Source: Moesziomyces globuligerus (Eukaryota; Basidiomycota; Ustilaginomycetes; Ustilaginales; Ustilaginaceae). From it: a stretch of DNA of 64,000 nt. The DNA lies in the NCBI GenBank assembly GCA_030849465.1, contig JARVLF010000013.1:372001-436000 (forward strand), given 5' to 3'. Below are positions 60,542 to 64,000 of this stretch, in pieces. The notes beneath the pieces were generated by a model. The model ran no database searches, had not been told where the DNA came from, and saw only the letters and a program-made list of their open reading frames with translations. Position 1 is the first letter of the stretch; each line of letters opens with the position of its first letter. The translations under genes were made by a program, and so were the position numbers.

Positions 60542-61480
60542 ATGTCTGCCGCTCCCGAGACCACCCCCGCCGCCGTCGCTCCCGTTGAGGAGGTCGCTGC
60601 TGCCCCTGCCCCCGTCGAGGAGGTTGCTGCCCCCGTCGTCGAGGAGGCCCCCGCTGCCACCGAGGCTGCGCCTGCCGTCGAGGAGGCCGCTGTCACTGAA
60701 ACCGTAAGTACTCCATCCGGATCTTGATCGCCTTGTCGCATTGCTGCAATGGTGGCTGACCCTGAAACCCCCCCCCCCCTCTTTTGCAATCTCCATCCAC
60801 GACTTTAGGCTGCCCCCGCCGCTGTCGAGACTGCCGCTGAGCCCGTCGTCACCGAGGAGGCCGCTGCCGTCGCCACCGAGGAGAAGCCCGAGGAGGCTGC
60901 CGCTACCACCGAGGAGGCCGCCAAGGAGGCCTCGCCCAAGAAGGAGAAGCGCCAGTCGTTCATTGGCAAGCTCCTCGGCGCTCTGAAGGAGAAGACCGCC
61001 AAGAAGGAGAAGCCCGCCGCCACCAAGGAGGAGACCGTCGCCGAGGAGGCCGCTGCCGCCCCCGCCGAGGAGACGCCCGCTGCTGCTGAGCCCGTCGAGG
61101 CCGCCCCCGAGGCTCCTGCTGCCGTCGAGGAGGTCGCTGCTCCTGCTGCCACCGAGGAGTCTGCTGCTGCTGCCCCCGCCGCCACCGAGGAGGCCAAGGA
61201 CGTCAAGATCGACGAGGCCGCCAAGGCTGACGCTCCCGCCCCCGACGTCGCTGCCCAGCGTGTCAAGCTCGGCCGCCGCCTGAGCGGCAAGTTCGGCGCC
61301 CTCTTTGCCAAGGCCGCCCCCAAGAAGACCGAGGAGAAGACCGCCACCGAGGAGGCCATCAGCCCCGTCGAGGAGAAGGTTGCCGAGGACGTGACCGCCG
61401 CCCCCGAGCCGGTTGCCGTCGTCGCCGCCCCCGTCGTCAAGGCTCCCGAGGCTGCTGCGCCCGTCGCTGCCGCTGCCTAA
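60542..61480 (+). CDS. Ala/Glu-rich acidic low-complexity protein
   Basis: 277 residues from two exons; the intron at 60704-60808 (GTAAGT...TTTAG) contains a C run. The composition is extreme: mostly Ala, Glu, Val, Pro and Thr in EEAAAPA-like blocks. Two short basic amphipathic segments interrupt it: PKKEKRQSFIGKLLGALKEK near residues 85-110 and VKLGRRLSGKFGALFAKAAP near 205-225. Codon choice is almost uniformly GCC/GCT, GAG, GTC and AAG, unlike the neighbours, which together with the TATA box suggests very strong expression. No enzymatic domain. The two basic helices share an (R/K)(R/Q)xSxxGKxxxL(F/L) pattern and could bind membrane or be phosphorylated at the Ser. Function unknown. Confidence 0.72.
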
Positions 61481-62494
61481 GCTGCTCGCTGGCTTTTGCG
61501 CGTCCTCGTCCCTCTTCTGGATTCTATTGCATGCCCTTCTCTGATTCCGAGTCTGGCTCTCTGATTTCTTGTCTCGTCCTCGCTCGGTTCTTTTGCTGGG
61601 CTCGAGGCGGCGGGATCGGCGCTGGGCTTTGCTTGCGAGCCCGCTCCAGCCCCTTCCCCCGCCTTGGCGCCCAACGCTCTCCCTGGTCTGGCTATACCCC
61701 TCCGAACTCGACAAGGTTCGATCATGCACGATGATTCCCCGTCTCGCGTAGCGACATACCTCTCTCTCTCTCTCCCAACCCCCAAGCATCCCTCGCAGAA
61801 AGGGGGTCTCTCTTCTCCAATCATACTCTCTGCACCTTGCTCTTAATAGATGGCGCGCTGCTCTCGCATGCGCGTGCTCATGCGCGTGCAGCGTGCAGCC
61901 CACGCCTTGACGCCATGTTACGATCCCCGCCCATGCTGTCGGCTCCGCGCGACGAATGCAACCGATGTGTCTTGCTGCTGGTTGCGAGTGGTGTGTCTGC
62001 GTTTGGATGTGGCTGTGTGGGTGTGTGGGTGTGTGGGTGTGTGGCTGTGTGGGTGTGTGGTGGCGGTGATTGGTTGGTGGTGAGCGAGAGGGTGGAGGGT
62101 ATTGAGAGTGGATGATGGTGTGATTTGGGGAGGTGTGGGGGTGTGAGACTTGGGTTATGGGTGCGTGTGATGTTTGGCATTGGTTGGGTTAGGCTTGTAT
62201 ACTCGATATCTGTGTATGATCTGTGCTTGGTCTATTGTCCTATGCATGGTCTACACCTTCTATGGGTGGTTTATGGTTTTCTGCGAAATGATTTGGGCGG
62301 AGCTACTCGATCTCGCATCGCTACCAAGACTCCGCTCATCTTACATCGAGGCACCGACACTCTTGTCACGCATTGCTTTGCATCCGGCAAGGAAGGTCGA
62401 TCGATTCAGATTTGCACGCCACTCGCCGGATCCAAGCCACAGGTCCAAAACAAAGGTATCTATCTATCAGCATCCAACCCCGCACCCCCCGATC
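61481..62494. other. 1-kb convergent region with GT-rich minisatellite
   Basis: 3' flanks of two convergent genes. A G/T-rich array, mainly GTGTGTGG plus G/T variants, spans about 62008-62070. The sequence downstream to 62300 stays G/T-rich on the plus strand. No gene is supported. Confidence 0.45.
62008..62070 (+). repeat. GTGTGGGTGTGTGG minisatellite
   Basis: About eight irregular units of GTGTGG(G/C)T, similar in character to yeast-type TG1-3 sequence but not to the TTAGGG repeat expected at basidiomycete telomeres. It is interstitial and lies in the 3' flank of the Ala/Glu-rich gene. Confidence 0.6.
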
Positions 62495-62886
62495 TTAGGC
62501 GCCAGACTGGGGCGGCGGGAGCTGAAAGTCGCCAAGGTCACGCAAACCCTCCGAGGTTCTACGCTTTCGCGAGCCCTCGCCACCCAACTGCCCCAGCGCC
62601 GACGACGCATTGTTAGCCTCGCTCCCATCATTCGCCTGCACGAGCGGCGGCGTGAACGAGAACCACGTCGAATCGGCCGGCGAAGGCCCCTCGAGCCCAT
62701 TGCTCGGCGCAAACGGACTCGAGCCCGCAAAGTTGGCCGCAAAACCCCCCGCCATACCACCACCGCCGTTGTTCTGCCCCGCCTGCTGCGCCTCCTGCTG
62801 CTGCTGCTGACCCGGTGCTTGCTGCGACTGCTGAGACTGCGCCTGCTGCTGTTGCGACATTGGCTGCTGCTGCGACGGCTGCTGCG

Positions 62887-62927
<41 letters not shown>

Positions 62928-63112
62928 GGTCCACCCTGCGACGGCTGCGCCGCGTTGTTCGACGCGTGATTTGGATTCGGGTTCTGGTTCTGGTTGCCTT
63001 CCTGCGGCGCATTCGGCCGTTGAGGCTGGCCTCCCATCTGCTGCGCATTCTGCTGCATGTTAGCATAGATGCCGGCACCAAAGCTTTGGTACGCATTATT
63101 GTTGGCGCCCTG

Positions 63113-63158
<46 letters not shown>

Positions 63159-64000
63159 GGTTGCGGCTGTTGCCCTCCTTGCTGCTGCTGCTGCTGCTGA
63201 TTCTGGAGAAGCGTGTAGGCGCCGGGAAGACTACCACCAAACGGATGGTTGTTTTGCTCCATGTTGTAGGCGCCCATGCCCAAGTTGACCTGGCCGTTGT
63301 TGTTGGCGGTGGCGCTGTTGTTGTTGGCGGCGTTGGCAAAGGCATTGGCGTCGAAGCCCGGGATGCCAGCAAACAGCGCCGAGTAGTCGTTGTTGCCAAA
63401 GTTGGCAAAGGCAGCCAGGTTGGCCATCGAGAGGTCCTGGCCCTGCGCGGGGAAGGGCATGGACTGAGGACCGCCGAGGTGCGGCATGCTCTGCGCCGAG
63501 CCCAGCGGCTGCGGCGCTGTGCCCTGCATGAAGCCAAGGTTGGCAAAGTTCTGCGCCATGTTTGCCTGCGCGTTCTGAGCCTGGTCTTGCATCGAGGGCG
63601 AGACGACAGCGTGCTGCTGGCCGAGGTTGAGATTTGGGTCGTCGGCGCCTCCGCCGAGCGAGAGATTGCTTGGGAGCGCGCTGGGCTGCGACGAGTTGTG
63701 GCCGCCGACCATGGGCATGGGGTCGGTGAAGTTGAAGTTGTTGGCGAGCGGGCTGCCGTACTGCGAGGCGTGGTTGAGGCCGAGGCCGAGCGGCGAGGTG
63801 CGCTGGCTGTGGTTCTGGTGGGTGTGCGAGTTCTGGATGAGGTAAGGTGGGTTGGTGGTGTGGGACGCGTTGCCGAACTTGGAGCTGACGGTGCGCACGG
63901 GCGAGCCGTGGATGCTGCTCGGGCCGGCACTGCCGGCGCGGCTGTGCGCGTTGTTCTTGACCACGTTGGCGACGCGGCCGGTCTTCCACGCCTCTTGCGC
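62495..64000 (-). CDS. C-terminal part of a Gln-rich protein, possible transcriptional regulator (5' end beyond window)
   Basis: The frame is open to the right edge (first visible residues AQEAWKTGRVANVVKNN), so the start and N-terminal domains are missing. The visible 501 residues are low complexity: Asn/Gln/Ser/Gly-rich with MPxLGGPQSMPF-type motifs, Asn runs, then two long poly-Gln tracts encoded by uninterrupted CAG (about 62890-62930 and 63115-63160). It ends with an ordered-looking basic/acidic tail (SRKRRTSEGLRDLGDFQLPP). Such Gln-rich regions are typical activation domains. That this is a transcription factor is inference; no DNA-binding domain is visible. No intron is needed in the visible part. 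Confidence 0.6.
62890..62930 (-). repeat. CAG/CTG trinucleotide run (poly-Gln)
   Basis: About 13 consecutive CTG triplets on the plus strand, in frame as Gln in the minus-strand gene. A second run lies at about 63115-63160. Likely length-polymorphic. Confidence 0.8.

Noticed and set aside
60488..61903. 471-codon Gly/Leu-rich frame antisense to the Ala/Glu-rich gene
   Set aside because: It arises from complementing GAG/GCC codons; the sense strand has a clean intron, TATA box and start context.
62008..62070. True telomere end
   Set aside because: Units are irregular TG-rich, not TTAGGG, and genes continue on both sides.

Overview
This window looks like a nuclear chromosome segment of a basidiomycete smut-type fungus (Ustilaginomycotina). 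The evidence is a GC-rich sequence, long and mostly intron-poor genes on both strands, short introns of roughly 75-115 nt with GTAAGT/GTGAGT donors and (C/T)AG acceptors, Ser/Ala/Pro-rich disordered proteins, and a gene set that is purely eukaryotic and fungal (eIF2B-gamma, MAK21, CDS1, Kic1/Nak1 kinase, fungal C2H2-like/Zn2Cys6 regulator, DDHD phospholipase, PACT-domain spindle-pole protein). The order is inferred. The genus cannot be fixed without a search.

Layout. Positions 1-4236 are a gene-free repeat island built from GGTGGCT-type subrepeats, two kinds of terminal inverted repeats (TIRs) and tRNA-like A-box/B-box modules. The island stops about 130 bp from the 3' end of the first gene. 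From 4.4 to 64 kb the window is gene-rich: eIF2B-gamma (-), an AAAP amino-acid transporter (+), a small single-pass membrane protein (-), a DDHD phospholipase (+), a large coiled-coil PACT protein (-), a zinc-cluster transcription factor (+), a small membrane protein (-), a mitochondrial ABC half-transporter apparently spliced to a GatC domain (-), a CLASP-type TOG protein (-), a 1918-residue conserved but unnamed protein (-), a secreted DPBB/expansin-like protein (-), MAK21 (+), pyroglutamyl peptidase I (+), a tail-anchored-like protein (+), a Kic1/Nak1 kinase (-), CDP-diacylglycerol synthase (-), an Ala/Glu-rich abundant-type protein (+), and the 3' part of a Gln-rich putative regulator (-) cut by the right edge. 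No tRNA, rRNA or CRISPR locus was found.

The genes do not form a pathway cluster. They are housekeeping functions: translation initiation and ribosome assembly, phospholipid synthesis and hydrolysis, cytoskeleton and polarity, mitochondrial transport. Two items stand out. One is the composite TIR/tRNA-like repeat family at the left end, which could be an undescribed non-autonomous mobile element. The other is the predicted ABC transporter-GatC fusion at 26.8-29.6 kb, which would place a tRNA-amidotransferase subunit on the matrix face of a mitochondrial transporter.
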